Positions 34,498 to 44,487 of a stretch of 64,000 nucleotides of DNA are shown piece after piece. Origin of the DNA: Christiangramia sabulilitoris (lineage in GTDB: Bacteria > Bacteroidota > Bacteroidia > Flavobacteriales > Flavobacteriaceae). The notes under the pieces were generated by a model. That model made no database searches. It was not told the DNA's origin and was given only the letters and a program-made list of their open reading frames with translations. Positions within the stretch are counted from its first letter, which is position 1. The number at the start of each line of letters is the position of its first letter. The stretch is from assembly GCF_007050985.1 (NCBI RefSeq), contig NZ_VHSF01000001.1, positions 1,240,001 to 1,304,000 on the forward strand. Reading direction: 5' to 3'. The position numbers and the translations under genes were made by a program.

Positions 34498-36366
34498 ATG
34501 ATAGAATTAGCAGGAATAGTGATTTTAGGTATTCTGGCCCAGTGGTTAGCATGGAGATTTAAAATTCCGGCTATCCTGCCGCTAATACTTATTGGACTCG
34601 CTGTAGGTCCTGTTTCGACCTTTTATACTGCAGACGGTTCAAAATTAATAGAACCAATATGGAATGGAGATTCGGGATTGTTTCCAGGTGATAGCCTGTT
34701 CTATTTTGTCTCCCTGGCAATTGGGATCATACTTTTTGAAGGTGGTTTGACCCTGCGAAAAGGTGAAATACTGAATGTAGGACCTGTTATTCTAAAACTT
34801 ATCACTGTTGCGGTGATAGTAACCTTTTTTGGTGCCGGGATTGCTGCTCACTTTATTTTTGATCTAAGCTGGCAGATTAGTTTCTTGTTTGCAGCATTAA
34901 TAATCGTAACCGGTCCAACGGTAATAACCCCAATCCTGCGAAATATTCCATTAAAAAAGGATGTTTCGGCTATTCTGAAATGGGAAGGTATCCTGATAGA
35001 TCCAATTGGAGCTTTGGTTGCGGTACTGATGTTTGAATTTATTAGTGCCGGTACAGGTACAGAATTCACAGAAACAGCTCTGTTGGAATTCGGTAAGATT
35101 GTGCTGTTCGGATTTACTTTCGGATTTACTTTTGCCCATGCTCTCGCTTTTGCGATCAAGAAAAACGTGATCCCTCATTATCTATTAAATGTCTTAACCC
35201 TGGCTACGGTACTGGGAGTTTTTGTGCTGGCAGATCTGTTTGCTCACGAAAGCGGACTTCTGGCAGTAGTAGTGATGGGTATGGTTATGGGAAATATCAA
35301 TCTACCTAACCTCAAGGAACTGCTTTATTTTAAAGAATCCTTGAGTGTCCTCCTTATCTCTATTTTGTTCATTCTTCTGGCGGCCAATATCAATGTAGAA
35401 GACCTGCTACTGGTATATGATATCAAAGCACTTATTTTATTTGCCATGGTGGTTTTAGTGATAAGACCTTTGGGTGTATTTGTTAGTAGTATAGGCTCTT
35501 CTTTAAAAACCAATGAAAAACTTTTTATCAGCTGGGTAGGCCCCAGAGGTATTGTGGCTGCGGGTATTGCTTCCCTTTTTGGGCTGGAACTGGCCAACCA
35601 GGGAGTGGCGGGTGCTGAATATATTACTCCGCTGGTATTTATGATCGTGCTGGGAACTGTATTGTTAAATGCGACTACGGCCCGTTTATTTGCTCAACTG
35701 GTAGGGGTCTTTTTAAAGAATTCTCAGGGTATCTTGATCGTTGGAGCATCAACAATTTCAAGATTGATTGGTTCATATCTCAAGAAGAATGAAAGACATG
35801 TCGTTTTAGTTGATAGTAATGGATCTAACATTAAAAAAGCAAGGGAACTTGGCTTGGATGCGATCCAGGAAAATGTATATTCAGACGATCTTATTAATAA
35901 TATAGAACTTAGTGATGTGGGTTATTTAATGGCAATGACCGGGAATACGGAAGTAAACCTTAATGCTATTGAAAAATTCAGGAAGCATTTTGGTGAAAAT
36001 GGATCTTTCAGGGTAGTTTCTTCAGACGAAATGTATGATCCCGAAAATAATCCCAAGGAAGGCCTGTTCTCACAGACAGATGATTATATCAAACTAACGA
36101 ATCTCGCCAGAAAATATCCATCAATTCACGAGCTGGAATTAAACTCTAAAGAACATTATGAAGGCTTAATCGAGATCAGTAAAACAGATCCTGATATTAT
36201 CCCGCTTTTTGTGAAGGATACCGAAGGAGAGCTGAGTATTATTCCTTCTAATAGTATGGAGGTGGAGATCGAAGAAGGCTATTTACTTGTATATCTGGGT
36301 AAGCAGATCGAAAATGGTGAAAGCGAGGAAAAAGAGAATATTGAAGAAAATATAAAACAGGACTAA
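34498..36366 (+). CDS. Sodium:proton antiporter with C-terminal TrkA-N domain
   Basis: A 622-residue inner-membrane protein with about 12 hydrophobic segments across residues 1-405, typical of CPA-family Na+/H+ exchangers (LIGLAVGPVSTFYTADG, GIILFEGGLTL, TGPTVITPIL, LLISILFILLAANI, WVGPRGIVAAGIASLF). A cytoplasmic TrkA-N/RCK nucleotide-binding region follows (about 410-530; ILIVGASTISRLIGSYL). Such antiporters exchange Na+ (or K+) for H+ and support pH and salt homeostasis, consistent with a marine habitat. Its stop shares four bases (CTAA) with the convergent yebC stop. Confidence 0.93.
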   Translation: MIELAGIVILGILAQWLAWRFKIPAILPLILIGLAVGPVSTFYTADGSKLIEPIWNGDSGLFPGDSLFYFVSLAIGIILFEGGLTLRKGEILNVGPVILKLITVAVIVTFFGAGIAAHFIFDLSWQISFLFAALIIVTGPTVITPILRNIPLKKDVSAILKWEGILIDPIGALVAVLMFEFISAGTGTEFTETALLEFGKIVLFGFTFGFTFAHALAFAIKKNVIPHYLLNVLTLATVLGVFVLADLFAHESGLLAVVVMGMVMGNINLPNLKELLYFKESLSVLLISILFILLAANINVEDLLLVYDIKALILFAMVVLVIRPLGVFVSSIGSSLKTNEKLFISWVGPRGIVAAGIASLFGLELANQGVAGAEYITPLVFMIVLGTVLLNATTARLFAQLVGVFLKNSQGILIVGASTISRLIGSYLKKNERHVVLVDSNGSNIKKARELGLDAIQENVYSDDLINNIELSDVGYLMAMTGNTEVNLNAIEKFRKHFGENGSFRVVSSDEMYDPENNPKEGLFSQTDDYIKLTNLARKYPSIHELELNSKEHYEGLIEISKTDPDIIPLFVKDTEGELSIIPSNSMEVEIEEGYLLVYLGKQIENGESEEKENIEENIKQD

Positions 36367-37127
36367 GCCTGCTCTTTTTCCATTTTTTCAATTAGCTCAT
36401 CTGTGATTTCCAGATTGTGATACACGTTCTGTACGTCATCGTCATCTTCAAATTTTTCTACAAGGTCGAGTATTTTTATGGCATCATCCACAGGTAACTC
36501 GACCGTATTTACAGGAATTCGTTGTACTTCTGAATTCTTCGGCTCTAGGTTGAGCTCTTCCAGCTTGGAAGACATGCTGCCAAAATCAGTGAATTCTGTA
36601 TATATAGTAAGATAATCATCTTCCTTTTCAATCTTGCTGGCACCACCTTCTATAAGCTCCAGTTCAAATTCCTCCGGGTCCATTTCGATCTGCTCTTTTT
36701 CTAGGACAAACACTCCTTTTTTGTCGAAAAGAAACTCTAAAGACCCGTTAGTGCCCAGACTTCCCCCATTTTTTGAAAATATGGAGCGAACTGAAGCAAC
36801 CGTTCGGTTGGTATTATCTGTCGTACACTCCACAAAAATAGCAATGCCGTTAGGGCCGTATCCTTCAAAGGTGACCGTTTCATAATTATCGGCATCTGCG
36901 CCACTGGCTTTTTTTATAGCTCTTTCTATAGTTTCCTTAGGCATGTTTACACCCTTGGCATTCTGAATGGCATTTCTAAGGGCAGGATTTGCTTCCGGAT
37001 CTTCGCCACCTCCCTCTTTTATCGCCACTGTGATCTCCTTGATCGCCCTGGTGAATTGTTTGGCTCTCTTCTTATCCTGTGCTCCCTTTCTGTGCTTTAT
37101 ATTCGCCCATTTACTATGTCCGGCCAT
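36363..37127 (-). CDS. yebC: YebC/PmpR family transcriptional or translational regulator
   Basis: A 254-residue cytoplasmic protein of the YebC/TACO1 family. It has the conserved start MAGHSKWANIKHRKGAQD and the segment RNAIQNAKGVNMPKETIERAI near residues 48-68, plus VTFEGYGPNGIAIFVEC. Some members act on DNA as transcription regulators, and others help the ribosome pass through polyproline-type stalls; this sequence does not distinguish between the two. The ATG at 37127 fits the family. The four-base stop overlap with the antiporter gene means no room for a terminator between them. Confidence 0.95.
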   Translation of the reverse strand: MAGHSKWANIKHRKGAQDKKRAKQFTRAIKEITVAIKEGGGEDPEANPALRNAIQNAKGVNMPKETIERAIKKASGADADNYETVTFEGYGPNGIAIFVECTTDNTNRTVASVRSIFSKNGGSLGTNGSLEFLFDKKGVFVLEKEQIEMDPEEFELELIEGGASKIEKEDDYLTIYTEFTDFGSMSSKLEELNLEPKNSEVQRIPVNTVELPVDDAIKILDLVEKFEDDDDVQNVYHNLEITDELIEKMEKEQA

Positions 37128-37301
37128 TTTTAGAAATAAGTTTATAGTTCGTAGTTCGGAGAATTCCGATTCTTTAGAAAAACAAATTTAAAAAAACTAT
37201 AGAGAGACTTAAAATAGAAATCTAACTAACTGAAAGTTTATGGGTTAAGAAGTATATTGGTTATAAAGAACGTAAGAATGGGTTCTTTAATCTATAATAG
37301 T

Positions 37302-37627
37302 ATGGAATATTTCAATTTTGAAAAACTCGAGGTTTATAATAAATCAATATTATTTACCGATTTAGTATACCGAATTACCAGAGGCTTTCCACGGGAAGAA
37401 ATATATGGTTTGACCACTCAATTTAAAAGAGCAGCAAATTCAATTTCATCATATTGCTGAGGGTACTGGAGGTTCCATAAAGTTTTGCAGATTGCTTGTA
37501 TCTCTTTCAATTCTTTGTGGGAATACGGAAAAATACAGGTACTGAAGATCAAACGCAAAAGCGTTCAAATTTGACTGAGATATCAAAAATGATATCGGGT
37601 CTTAAAAAATATCTTTTAAGAGAATAA
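37302..37627 (+). pseudogene. Decayed four-helix bundle (23S rRNA intervening-sequence-type) protein
   Basis: An intact start (MEYFNFEKLEVYNKSILFTD...) continues to SISSY, then stops at 37458-37460. The expected continuation is still readable in other frames: IAEGTGGSIK from 37453, ISFNSLWEYGKIQ from about 37500, and TEISKMISGLKKYLLRE ending at TAA 37625-37627. The reading frame changes 0, +1, 0, +2, requiring at least three single-base indels. Family members are small bundles often carried in 23S intervening sequences and as free genes. The gene lies between yebC and lepA and cannot be translated as one protein. The 37128-37301 stretch before it contains only low-complexity AT sequence. Confidence 0.85.
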
Positions 37628-37669
37628 TCTATCTATGAATTCTGAACTAAAATCTCTGAACTACAACAA

Positions 37670-39466
37670 TTAATCGTTCAGCTTAAGAACCGCCATAAAT
37701 GCTTCCTGCGGAATCTCTACATTTCCAACCTGGCGCATACGCTTCTTACCTTTTTTCTGCTTTTCCAAAAGCTTTCTTTTACGAGAGATATCTCCACCAT
37801 AACATTTAGCGGTAACATCTTTACGAAGAGCTTTAACGGTCTCTCTGGCGATGATCTTGGCTCCAATTGCAGCCTGGATAGGAATATCGAATTGCTGGCG
37901 GGGAATAAGCTCTTTTAGCTTCTCACACATTTTCTTACCTATATCGTAAGCATTGTCAACATGTAATAATGCTGAAAGTGCATCTACAGTATTACCATTC
38001 AATAAAACATCAACTTTTACCAGTTTAGACTGGCGCAAACCTATTGGAGAATAATCGAAAGAAGCATATCCTCTTGATACAGTTTTTAGTCTGTCATAAA
38101 AATCGAAAACGATCTCTGCCAAAGGCATGTCAAAAGAAAGTTCCACTCTTTCTGTGGTAAGATAAGTCTGGTTGGTGATCTCTCCCCTTTTTTCAATACA
38201 AAGTGACATTACATTACCAACATAATCGGCTTTTGTAATGATCGTAGCCTTTATAAAAGGTTCCTCCACGCGGTTCAAACTTGATGGCTCGGGAAGATCT
38301 GATGGATTGTTTACCAGGATCACATCATCGGGATTCTTATTGGTATAAGCGTGATAAGATACGTTAGGAACCGTAGTAATCACGGTCATATCGAATTCGC
38401 GTTCCAGTCTTTCCTGGATGATCTCTAAATGCAGCATTCCCAGGAATCCACAACGAAAACCAAATCCAAGCGCCGCAGAGCTTTCAGGAGTAAAAACCAG
38501 TGAAGCATCGTTTAGCTGAAGCTTCTCCATGGAAGCTCTCAACTCTTCATAATCTTCAGTATCCACAGGATAGATTCCAGCGAATACCATAGGCTTAACA
38601 TCCTCGAAACCGGCAACGGCTTCAGTGGTAGGATTGACCGCACTGGTGATAGTATCACCTACTTTTACCTCACGGGCATCTTTAATACCGGTTATAAGAT
38701 ATCCAACATCGCCTGTTTTGATCTCTTTACGCGGAAATTGCTTTAAACGAAGTGTACCTACTTCATCTGCATCGTAGGTTTTATTGGTCGCTACGAACTT
38801 AATTTTTTCACCCTTTTTAATAGAACCATTGATAACCCTGAAATAGGTTTCAACTCCTCTAAAGGGATTGTAAACAGAGTCAAAGATCAGGGCTCTTAAC
38901 GGCGCATCCACCTTTCCGCTTGGAGCCGGTACTCTGTGGATGATCGCATCCAGGATCTCTTTGATCCCAAGACCTGTTTTGGCACTGGCCGGGATTACTT
39001 CAGATGGGTCACAACCTAAAAGATCTACGATATCATCGGTAACTTCTTCCGGATTCGCACTTGGAAGATCCACTTTATTCAACACCGGAATGATCTCGAG
39101 ATCATTCTCCAAAGCCAGGTATAGGTTTGAAATTGTCTGGGCCTGGATACTTTGTGCAGCATCCACTACCAGTAATGCCCCTTCACAGGCGGCGATTGAA
39201 CGGGAAACTTCATAAGAAAAATCCACGTGTCCGGGAGTATCAATAAGATTCAGAGTATATTCTTCACCTTCATGCACATAGTCCATTTGTATGGCATGAC
39301 TTTTTATGGTGATGCCGCGCTCACGTTCCAGATCCATGCTGTCCAACAGCTGTTCCTGTTTTTCCCTTTCAGTTACCGCACCGGTATAATCCAATAAGCG
39401 ATCTGCTAGGGTACTTTTTCCGTGATCGATATGTGCAATTATGCAAAAATTCCGAATATTCTTCAT
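37670..39466 (-). CDS. lepA: Elongation factor 4 (LepA)
   Basis: A 598-residue translational GTPase that back-translocates or rescues ribosomes in stress and late assembly. The P-loop is [16 protein letters not shown] (about 8-23) and the effector region is [15 protein letters not shown] and NKVDLP give G3 and G4, and the LepA-specific C-terminal domain is from about 485. The ATG at 39466 ([16 protein letters not shown]) is standard; the frame begins two codons upstream with TTG. Length is normal. Confidence 0.98.
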   Translation of the reverse strand: MKNIRNFCIIAHIDHGKSTLADRLLDYTGAVTEREKQEQLLDSMDLERERGITIKSHAIQMDYVHEGEEYTLNLIDTPGHVDFSYEVSRSIAACEGALLVVDAAQSIQAQTISNLYLALENDLEIIPVLNKVDLPSANPEEVTDDIVDLLGCDPSEVIPASAKTGLGIKEILDAIIHRVPAPSGKVDAPLRALIFDSVYNPFRGVETYFRVINGSIKKGEKIKFVATNKTYDADEVGTLRLKQFPRKEIKTGDVGYLITGIKDAREVKVGDTITSAVNPTTEAVAGFEDVKPMVFAGIYPVDTEDYEELRASMEKLQLNDASLVFTPESSAALGFGFRCGFLGMLHLEIIQERLEREFDMTVITTVPNVSYHAYTNKNPDDVILVNNPSDLPEPSSLNRVEEPFIKATIITKADYVGNVMSLCIEKRGEITNQTYLTTERVELSFDMPLAEIVFDFYDRLKTVSRGYASFDYSPIGLRQSKLVKVDVLLNGNTVDALSALLHVDNAYDIGKKMCEKLKELIPRQQFDIPIQAAIGAKIIARETVKALRKDVTAKCYGGDISRKRKLLEKQKKGKKRMRQVGNVEIPQEAFMAVLKLND

Positions 39467-39667
39467 CTTCAAGTTTTGAATCCATTTTCCACTGCAAAAA
39501 ATCAGTGGAATTTAAGTGTACAAATATAATTGATTTAAAGGTCTTAAATAAAATTTCAAGTTTATGTTTATTTACTTGCGGAATCCACTATAGATATAGA
39601 AATTTAGTACCTATTTTTAAATCGTCTTAACCCTTAATTCTATTCGGTTTAGGCTTAAAAAACGTTA

Positions 39668-40492
39668 ATGAAAGAGCATAATCCCGATACCGAGAAAAGT
39701 TCTAAATATGATCATCTGGAAAAGATGAATACCACAGAACTACTGGAAAATATCAATAAAGAAGACCAGACGATCGCCAAAAGTGTTGAAAAAGTGATTC
39801 CGAAGATCAGGGAATTAGTAGAGGTTATTGTTCCTAAAATCGAGCAGGGAGGAAGGCTGTTTTATATAGGTGCCGGTACCAGCGGTAGACTTGGAGTACT
39901 GGATGCTTCAGAATGCCCGCCTACCTTTGGGGTAAGTCCCGGAATTGTAATTGGATTGATCGCCGGCGGTGATACAGCGCTTAGAAATGCCGTGGAAAAT
40001 GCTGAAGATCACACCACCCAAGCCTGGAAAGACCTTCAGGAATACGATATTTCAGAAAAAGACGTCCTGGTAGGGATTGCCGCATCAGGAACTACACCTT
40101 ACGTGATTGGAGGGATAAAGCATGCCCGGAATCATAATATTGTTACCGGATGCATTACCTGTAGCTCTAACAGCCCACTGGCACAAGCTTCGGAATACCC
40201 GGTCGAGGTAATTACAGGACCTGAATTTGTCACCGGCAGTACCAGGATGAAAGCAGGAACTGCCCAGAAAATGGTACTTAACATGATCACAACCTCAGTA
40301 ATGATCAAATTAGGCAGGGTAAAGGGCAATAAAATGGTGGATATGCAATTATCTAACGACAAACTCGTTGGCCGTGGTAGAAGGATGATCATGGAGGAAT
40401 TAAAGATCGAAGATAAAGAGGCTGAGGGATTACTACTAAAATATAAAAGCGTTAGAAAGGCTATTGAAGCTTATAAAAACAAATTGCATTAA
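39668..40492 (+). CDS. murQ: N-acetylmuramic acid 6-phosphate etherase
   Basis: A 274-residue SIS-fold lyase that cleaves the lactyl ether of MurNAc-6-phosphate to GlcNAc-6-phosphate and D-lactate in cell-wall recycling. Family motifs are GGRLFYIGAGTSGRLGVLDASECPPTF (about 57-83), GIAASGTTPYVIGG, TGPEFVTGSTRMKAGTAQK, and an HTTQ-type segment. Length is slightly short of the E. coli enzyme (about 298) but complete. It opens a plus-strand operon: the next gene starts in a TAATG overlap with its stop. Confidence 0.96.
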   Translation: MKEHNPDTEKSSKYDHLEKMNTTELLENINKEDQTIAKSVEKVIPKIRELVEVIVPKIEQGGRLFYIGAGTSGRLGVLDASECPPTFGVSPGIVIGLIAGGDTALRNAVENAEDHTTQAWKDLQEYDISEKDVLVGIAASGTTPYVIGGIKHARNHNIVTGCITCSSNSPLAQASEYPVEVITGPEFVTGSTRMKAGTAQKMVLNMITTSVMIKLGRVKGNKMVDMQLSNDKLVGRGRRMIMEELKIEDKEAEGLLLKYKSVRKAIEAYKNKLH

Positions 40493-42129
40493 TGAACAAA
40501 CCCCAGGACTTTTGCAGATATTTTCTGAAACTTACAGGTATGCTCTGTCTTTTTTTAAGTCTGAATGCATGTAAATCCACCCAACCTGCAATAGTTAAAT
40601 CTCCAGAAAAAGAAGCCATCGAAGAACCAGCTATAGTAGAAGAATCTGAAGTTAAAAAGAAACAGGAAAAATCAACTATTCAGGAATTTGCAATTCCACC
40701 GCTTGATATTGCAGAGTTCAGGGCAGCCTGGATCGCCACAGTGGCTAATATCAACTGGCCAAGTAAACCCGGCCTTAATTCTGAAATTCAGAAAAATGAA
40801 GCTCTGGAACTACTGGATTTTTTAGAAGAGCTGAACTTTAATGCGGTAATCCTGCAGGTTAGACCTCAGGCAGATGCCCTTTATCAAAGTGACCTTGAAC
40901 CATGGTCTTATTTTCTTACCGGAAAAAGTGGAAAAGCACCGGAGCCCTTTTATGACCCGCTGGAATTCTGGATTGCCGAAGCACATAAGAGAGGAATAGA
41001 ACTTCACGTCTGGTTAAATCCATATCGCGCCCATCATACCACTGGCAAAGAGATAGGGGAGAAGTCCATAATAAAGACCAATCCAGAACTGGTCAATGAA
41101 TTAAAGAATGGTATGTGGTGGATGGATCCTGGGAGTGCGAAAGTACAGGATCACGCTGCTAAGGTAGTCCTTGATATTGTAAAAAGATATGATATAGATG
41201 CTGTTCATTTCGACGATTATTTCTATCCTTATGCTTCTTATAATGGGAAAAAGGATTTTCCGGATGCCCGCAGCTGGCAGAAATACCTGGATACCGGTGG
41301 TGATCTTTCCAGGTCTGACTGGAGGAGAAAGAACGTTAATGATTTTATTGATAGAATAGCCGGGGATATTAAAAGTGAGAAGGCCTATGTAAAATTTGGG
41401 ATTAGTCCTTTTGGTATCTGGAGACCGGGTTTTCCAAAAGGCATCAGTGGGATGGACCAGTATGAAGAGCTATATGCCGATGCCAAATTATGGCTGAACA
41501 AAGGCTGGATAGATTATTTCACACCGCAATTATACTGGTCTACTAAGAAGATAGGGCAGAGTTTCCCGGTTTTATTAGGCTGGTGGGAGTCTGAAAATGT
41601 TGTGGGAAGACATGTTTGGCCGGGGATAAATATTGGGCTCGAAGCCGAAGCAGAGAATAAGGGAGAAATTGTATCACAGATCATGATCTCCAGGGGTATT
41701 CTTCAGGATGATCCGGGAACGGTACATTGGAATATAGGATTATTAAAGCAGAATTCAGAACTTACAATTGCCCTGAAAAAAGGACCTTATCAAAAAAATG
41801 CCCTTGTACCTCCAAGTCCATGGCTCGATGAGGAACTGCCAGAAGCTCCGGAAACTAAGCTGGATCTTGAAAAAGAAATCTTAAAGATAAGCTGGAACCA
41901 TGATGATCCTACAGATATTTTCAGATGGGTGCTTTATTTTAAGTATTCCGGGGAAGAATGGGATTACAGGATCCTGAATTCTTATTCCAGGAATTCAGAA
42001 TTATCCATACAAAAGCATGGAAAAAAATTAGAGAAAGTTGGGATGACTGCTGTGGATAGAACAGGAAATCAAAGTAATTTCAAATTCATCGACCTTTCAA
42101 CCGTTAAAATGAATGAAAATACATTTTAA
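40492..42129 (+). CDS. DigH-like glycosyl hydrolase (GHL10/DUF187), lipoprotein
   Basis: A 545-residue lipoprotein (lipobox at Cys25, LFLSLNACKS). The GHL10/DUF187 family TIM barrel spans about 75-430. It has the opening FRAAWIATVANINWP, the acidic core VHFDDYFYPYAS near 240, IELHVWLNPYRAHH near 165 and DYFTPQLYWS near 340. The E. coli relative DigH (YddW) cleaves stripped peptidoglycan glycan strands. Its position between murQ and a muropeptide epimerase supports a cell-wall substrate. It overlaps murQ by one base and the epimerase gene by 17 bp, so translation is probably coupled. Confidence 0.9.
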   Translation: MNKPQDFCRYFLKLTGMLCLFLSLNACKSTQPAIVKSPEKEAIEEPAIVEESEVKKKQEKSTIQEFAIPPLDIAEFRAAWIATVANINWPSKPGLNSEIQKNEALELLDFLEELNFNAVILQVRPQADALYQSDLEPWSYFLTGKSGKAPEPFYDPLEFWIAEAHKRGIELHVWLNPYRAHHTTGKEIGEKSIIKTNPELVNELKNGMWWMDPGSAKVQDHAAKVVLDIVKRYDIDAVHFDDYFYPYASYNGKKDFPDARSWQKYLDTGGDLSRSDWRRKNVNDFIDRIAGDIKSEKAYVKFGISPFGIWRPGFPKGISGMDQYEELYADAKLWLNKGWIDYFTPQLYWSTKKIGQSFPVLLGWWESENVVGRHVWPGINIGLEAEAENKGEIVSQIMISRGILQDDPGTVHWNIGLLKQNSELTIALKKGPYQKNALVPPSPWLDEELPEAPETKLDLEKEILKISWNHDDPTDIFRWVLYFKYSGEEWDYRILNSYSRNSELSIQKHGKKLEKVGMTAVDRTGNQSNFKFIDLSTVKMNENTF

Positions 42130-43159
42130 ACAATTTGATCTGCAGTTAAGGGACACTTTCAAAATAAGTCACAGCTCCCGCGATTATCAGCCTACCCTGA
42201 TCCTTGGATTAGAGGATGGTAAATTCACCGGCTATGGAGAGGCTGCTGCCACCAACTATTACGGGATCACCGTAAATAAAATGATCGCGGCAATTCAGAG
42301 AGTTTCCCATATTGTAGAACAAAATATACATAGGACACCAGAGGAGCTTTGGGAATTAACTTTTCCTCATTTAAAAAACGACCTGTTTGCCCAATGTGCC
42401 CTGGATATGGCGCTTCATGATCTTCACGGGAAAAGAAAAGGACTTCCGCTGTATAAATTGTGGCAATTGGATCATACCAGAATACCTGTCACTAATTACA
42501 CAATTGGGTTGGATTCTGTAGAGAAGATGATTCAGAAGATCAATGATTTTCCCTGGCCAATTTATAAGATCAAACTTGGAACTCCAGATGACATCAGGAT
42601 CATTAAAGAACTACGTAAATTTACCAACGCTGTATTCAGGGTAGATGCGAATGCTTCGTGGAAAGTAGAGGAGACGATTAAAAATAGCGGGGAATTGAAG
42701 AGGCTGAATGTAGAGTTTATTGAACAACCCCTGGATCCCGAAGATATTGAAGGCCTTCAGAAGGTATATAATAATTCTGTGCTGCCGCTAATTGCCGATG
42801 AAAGCTGCATCAGGGAAGAAAATGTGGAAAAATGTGCAAATTATTTCCACGGGGTCAATATTAAACTAACCAAGTGTGGAGGTATTACCCCGGCAAGAAG
42901 AATGATCTCGAAGGCGCGAGATTTAGGCCTAAAAGTAATGATAGGCTGCATGACCGAGTCCAGTGTGGGAATTTCAGCGATCGCCCATCTTGCTCCTTCC
43001 CTGGACTATGTAGACATGGATGGGGCGATGTTATTGAAAAAAGATATTGCTGAAGGAGTGAAAATAACCAAAGAAAAAGTAATTTTTCCAGACCGTAACG
43101 GGATGGGAGTTATACTAATAGATGATCAAAAAAATATTGAAAATGCAGACAAGATCTAA
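42113..43159 (+). CDS. Dipeptide epimerase (L-Ala-D/L-Glu type)
   Basis: A 348-residue enolase-superfamily enzyme. Expected catalytic Lys residues lie in YKIKLG (KxK, about 160-165) and VNIKLTKCGG (about 250). Metal ligands are in VDANASW (Asp near 185), IEQPLDP (Glu near 210) and IADESC (Asp near 235), all in the muconate-lactonising subgroup order. Such enzymes convert L-Ala-D-Glu to L-Ala-L-Glu so the dipeptide from muropeptides can be degraded. It overlaps the genes before and after it, indicating an operon for wall salvage with murQ and the NlpC/P60 gene. Confidence 0.93.
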   Translation: MKIHFKQFDLQLRDTFKISHSSRDYQPTLILGLEDGKFTGYGEAAATNYYGITVNKMIAAIQRVSHIVEQNIHRTPEELWELTFPHLKNDLFAQCALDMALHDLHGKRKGLPLYKLWQLDHTRIPVTNYTIGLDSVEKMIQKINDFPWPIYKIKLGTPDDIRIIKELRKFTNAVFRVDANASWKVEETIKNSGELKRLNVEFIEQPLDPEDIEGLQKVYNNSVLPLIADESCIREENVEKCANYFHGVNIKLTKCGGITPARRMISKARDLGLKVMIGCMTESSVGISAIAHLAPSLDYVDMDGAMLLKKDIAEGVKITKEKVIFPDRNGMGVILIDDQKNIENADKI

Positions 43160-44372
43160 ATCCTGGATAAAATTTATTTTAATCCTGAGTACAATTTTTG
43201 TGATCTCTTGTTCAGAAAAGACTGAAGACGATCAGGAAATCGAAACCCTGGTTGCCGGGGTTAAAAATGAATTTGCCCCAGATAAAAGAATAGCAATATT
43301 CGATATTGACTTCGAAAAGAAGGACGGTGCTTTTGAAATAAAAGGAGAAACCAATATCCCCGAAGCAAAAAACCGGCTACTTGAAAAATTAAAGGCCAGG
43401 AACATAAAATATTCTGAGAGTATAAGTGTGTTGCCAGATAGTAGTGTGGCCGGTGAACAATACGGGGTTATTTCGAATTCTGTGGCGAACCTCAGGGGAG
43501 AAGGCAAACATTCTGCAGAACTGGTTACCCAGGCGACATTGGGAACACCTGTGAAGATCTGGAAGCGCACTAAAGAATGGCTTTATGTGCAAACTCCAGA
43601 CGGCTACCTGGCCTGGGTAGACCATGGTGGGATTACTGCCATGACCCGCGAGGAATTTGATATGTGGAAGTCTTCAGCAAAGGTGATCTATACAAATACC
43701 TATGGGCAGTCCTATAAAGAGGCATCAATTGAATCTAAACCGGTTTCAGACCTTGTAATTGGGGCTATTCTCGAACTGGAGGCCGAAAACTCTGACTTTT
43801 TTAAAGTAAGATATCCAGACGGCAGACCGGCTTTTATTTCCAAAAACGAAGCCGCGGTTTATTCAGACTGGCTTTCACAAATGGAAACCGGGCAGGCAGA
43901 ACTGGTAACAACCGCCGAAAATTTAATGGGGTTGCCTTATCTCTGGGGTGGTACCTCTTCTAAAGGTGTTGATTGCAGCGGATTTACAAAAACTGTCTTT
44001 TTTATGAACGGGATGATCCTTCCCCGGGATGCTTCTCAACAGATAAGAGAAGGAAAATTAGTTGATTCCATAGGTCAGTTTGAAAAACTTGAGGTTGGAG
44101 ATCTACTATTCTTTGGCAGACCGGCAACAGATTCAACTTCAGAGAAAGTGGTGCATGTGGGCATGTGGATAGGGAATAATGAATTTATACATGCTTCCGG
44201 AGATGTGCATATTAGCAGTATGGACACGGCTTCTGAGAATTTTGATGAATTTAATAAGAACAGGTATCTGCGAACAAAACGTATGCTTGGGCAAAACTCT
44301 AAGGGCTTAACCTATTTAAGCGAAAAGGACATTTATATGGTTTCAAATTCTAAGGATACGATAAGCAATTAA
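43143..44372 (+). CDS. NlpC/P60 peptidase with SH3 domains, lipoprotein
   Basis: A lipoprotein (MQTRSKSWIKF, lipobox VISCSE) of 409 residues from the ATG at 43143; an ATG at 43122 would add seven residues. Two bacterial SH3-like domains cover about 95-270 (GVISNSVANLRGEGKHSAEL). The NlpC/P60 (C40) domain follows at about 270-390, with the Cys in GVDCSGFTKT, the His in VVHVGMWIG and a third polar residue in EFIHASG. The arrangement resembles YkfC-type gamma-D-glutamyl-diamino-acid endopeptidases, which release L-Ala-D-Glu for the epimerase upstream. It overlaps the epimerase gene. Confidence 0.93.
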   Translation: MQTRSKSWIKFILILSTIFVISCSEKTEDDQEIETLVAGVKNEFAPDKRIAIFDIDFEKKDGAFEIKGETNIPEAKNRLLEKLKARNIKYSESISVLPDSSVAGEQYGVISNSVANLRGEGKHSAELVTQATLGTPVKIWKRTKEWLYVQTPDGYLAWVDHGGITAMTREEFDMWKSSAKVIYTNTYGQSYKEASIESKPVSDLVIGAILELEAENSDFFKVRYPDGRPAFISKNEAAVYSDWLSQMETGQAELVTTAENLMGLPYLWGGTSSKGVDCSGFTKTVFFMNGMILPRDASQQIREGKLVDSIGQFEKLEVGDLLFFGRPATDSTSEKVVHVGMWIGNNEFIHASGDVHISSMDTASENFDEFNKNRYLRTKRMLGQNSKGLTYLSEKDIYMVSNSKDTISN

Positions 44373-44425
44373 TCCTAATATTTTGCTCTAAATATTTTAT
44401 ATCCAGCTCTATATTGTGAAAAAAC

Positions 44426-44455
44426 TTGCTGAAAAGCCTATATATTCTATATTTG
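44426..44455 (+). promoter_or_regulatory. Promoter of the outer-membrane barrel gene
   Basis: TTG (44426-44428), 19 bp, then TATATTTG (44448-44455) match the flavobacterial elements, 32 bp before the ATG. Confidence 0.65.
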
Positions 44456-44487
44456 CTACGCTTTTGCCCAATTAACCCAAATCTTTC

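Noticed and set aside
39224-39229. CACGTG core within lepA as a parS candidate
   Set aside because: Flanks (TC before, TC after) do not fit TGTTN...NAACA.
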